Origin: an uncultured Bacteroidales bacterium
GTDB lineage: Bacteria > Bacteroidota > Bacteroidia > Bacteroidales > F082
Reading direction: 5' to 3'
NCBI GenBank assembly: GCA_946410535.1
Contig: CAMKAR010000087.1
Location: 1-8,107 of the forward strand
DNA length: 8,107 nt
In this document: positions 7,571-8,107 of the stretch, in pieces
Layout of the letters: each line of letters opens with the position of its first letter
Numbering within the stretch: the first letter of the stretch is position 1
Position numbers and translations under genes: made by a program
The notes under the pieces: generated by a model
The model's input: the letters and a program-made list of their open reading frames with translations, nothing else
Databases searched by the model: none
Told to the model about the DNA's origin: nothing

Positions 7571-7622
7571 TTTGACAATGCGCAGGTATAGGAATGCCAA
7601 AATCTTTGACAATGCGCAGGTA
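7571..7622 (+). repeat. Pair of 18-bp direct repeats
   Basis: TTTGACAATGCGCAGGTA occurs exactly at 7571-7588 and 7605-7622, giving a 34-bp period with a 16-bp spacer. It lies in non-coding DNA upstream of the T9SS cargo gene and next to a palindromic element. Two copies do not make a CRISPR array. It may be a binding site, a local duplication or part of a larger repeat element. Confidence 0.7.
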
Positions 7623-7642
7623 AAATGGGGTTGTTGCGCTAT

Positions 7643-7727
7643 GCGTCACTGCGAGGAGAAACAACAACGAAGCAATCCAGAGTTGTAACTTGTATTCTGG
7701 ATTGCTTCGCGTTGCTCGCAATGACGC
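7643..7727. repeat. Dispersed imperfect palindrome (GTCATTGCGAG / GAAGCAATCC type element)
   Basis: The inner arms CGAAGCAATCCAGA (7668-7681) and TCTGGATTGCTTCG (7696-7709) are perfectly complementary around a 14-base loop. The outer arms GCGTCACTGCGAG (7643-7655) and CTCGCAATGACGC (7715-7727) pair with one mismatch. The left arm has 12 bases and the right arm 5 between inner and outer parts. The words match a palindromic repeat known to be scattered between genes in many bacteria, including Bacteroidota. It lies 18 bp past the pckA stop and could fold in the 3' end of that transcript. There is no T-tract on either side. Confidence 0.85.
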
Positions 7728-7745
7728 GATGCGTGTCAAATGGAT

Positions 7746-8107
7746 TTACAGCTGCGGTCCGGCAGCCACCAAAGCCTTGCCAGCCTCGTTGGTCGTGAAC
7801 TTCTCGAAGTTCTTGATGAAGCGCGAGCTGAGGTCCTTGGCCTTCTCTTCCCAAACGCTCTTGTCGGCGTAGGTGTCGCGCGGGTCGAGGATGTTCGGGT
7901 CGACGCCAGGCAGTGCAGTGGGCACCTCGAAGTCGAAGTAAGGAATGTGCTTGGTCGGGGCCTTCTCGATGCTGCCGTCGAGGATGGCGTCGATGATGCC
8001 GCGTGTGTCGCGGATGGAGATGCGCTTGCCCGTGCCGTTCCAGCCGGTGTTCACCAGGTAGGCCTTGGCGCCGCTCTTTTCCATCTTCTTGACCAGTTCT
8101 TCGGCGT
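7746..8107 (-). CDS. pckA: Phosphoenolpyruvate carboxykinase (ATP), C-terminal part, cut by window edge
   Basis: The enzyme converts oxaloacetate and ATP to phosphoenolpyruvate, ADP and CO2 in the cytosol; in anaerobic fermenters it often runs in the CO2-fixing direction toward succinate. Only the last 119 complete codons are here, about a fifth of the usual ~535-residue enzyme. The frame is open to the right edge, so the start lies outside; the Met codon at 8084 is internal. The segment contains [19 protein letters not shown] followed by [11 protein letters not shown], where the Arg-Ile of RIS and the Thr of DTR correspond to adenine-contacting residues in E. coli PckA. It continues with [17 protein letters not shown] and ends in the typical [11 protein letters not shown]. 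The stop is TAA at 7746-7748. No T-tract terminator follows, only the palindromic repeat. Confidence 0.97.
   Translation of the reverse strand, partial: AEELVKKMEKSGAKAYLVNTGWNGTGKRISIRDTRGIIDAILDGSIEKAPTKHIPYFDFEVPTALPGVDPNILDPRDTYADKSVWEEKAKDLSSRFIKNFEKFTTNEAGKALVAAGPQL

Larger units (their letters stand above)
7458..7745. other. Intergenic region between the T9SS cargo gene and pckA
   Basis: This 288-bp stretch holds the candidate promoter of the leftward gene pair, the 18-bp direct repeats and the palindromic element, which together account for most of it. Short open frames here translate to the SLRATRSNP-like and IASNAKQS-like peptides typical of the repeat and are not considered genes. 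I see no tRNA or riboswitch. Confidence 0.7.

Noticed and set aside
7571..7622. Possible CRISPR remnant
   Set aside because: There are only two 18-bp repeats with a 16-bp spacer, too short for CRISPR units, and no cas genes are present.
7488..7739. Small minus-strand open frame starting MTRIASLRATRSNPE
   Set aside because: Its N-terminus is a translation of the dispersed palindromic repeat, a well-known source of spurious small gene calls, and it runs through non-coding repeats and the promoter.

Overview
The window looks like an ordinary chromosomal segment of a member of the Bacteroidota, most likely Bacteroidales. The evidence is a type IX secretion (T9SS) C-terminal sorting domain, a DUF6263-type protein, A/T-rich translation starts without Shine-Dalgarno sequences, and candidate promoters resembling the Bacteroidota -33/-7 type. 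DnaN and PckA also read as Bacteroidales versions. Base composition is moderate (about half G+C by eye) and even across the genes, with no sign of a recent island. No phage, transposase, CRISPR, rRNA or tRNA gene was recognised.

Left part (6-4700, + strand): one very large gene encodes a 1564-residue exported protein of unknown function. It has a signal peptide, long beta-strand-rich stretches, an internal winged-helix-like segment (about residues 479-524) and a Pro/Glu/Val/Thr-rich linker (about 1176-1224). It is followed, after a short A/T-rich gap holding a candidate promoter, by dnaN, the replication sliding clamp (4795-5922). A strong symmetrical hairpin with an A-tract before it and a T-tract after it (5943-5976) separates dnaN from the convergent genes on the minus strand.

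Right part (minus strand): a two-gene unit is read leftward. The first gene is a small T9SS cargo-type protein (7457-6828: signal peptide, Ig-like middle, C-terminal sorting domain). The second, 33 bp downstream, is an exported DUF6263-type protein (6794-5997). They are probably co-transcribed from a promoter near 7503-7538. Upstream of them is a roughly 290-bp non-coding stretch with an 18-bp direct repeat pair and a dispersed-repeat-type imperfect palindrome. Next, also on the minus strand, comes the C-terminal part of ATP-dependent phosphoenolpyruvate carboxykinase (pckA), cut by the window edge.

The genes do not form an obvious common pathway: dnaN and pckA are housekeeping genes, and the other three encode envelope or secreted proteins of unknown role. 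I found no convincing new multi-gene system. The items most worth a second look are the giant exported protein, especially its winged-helix-like segment and repeat-bearing linker, and the repeats between the T9SS cargo gene and pckA.
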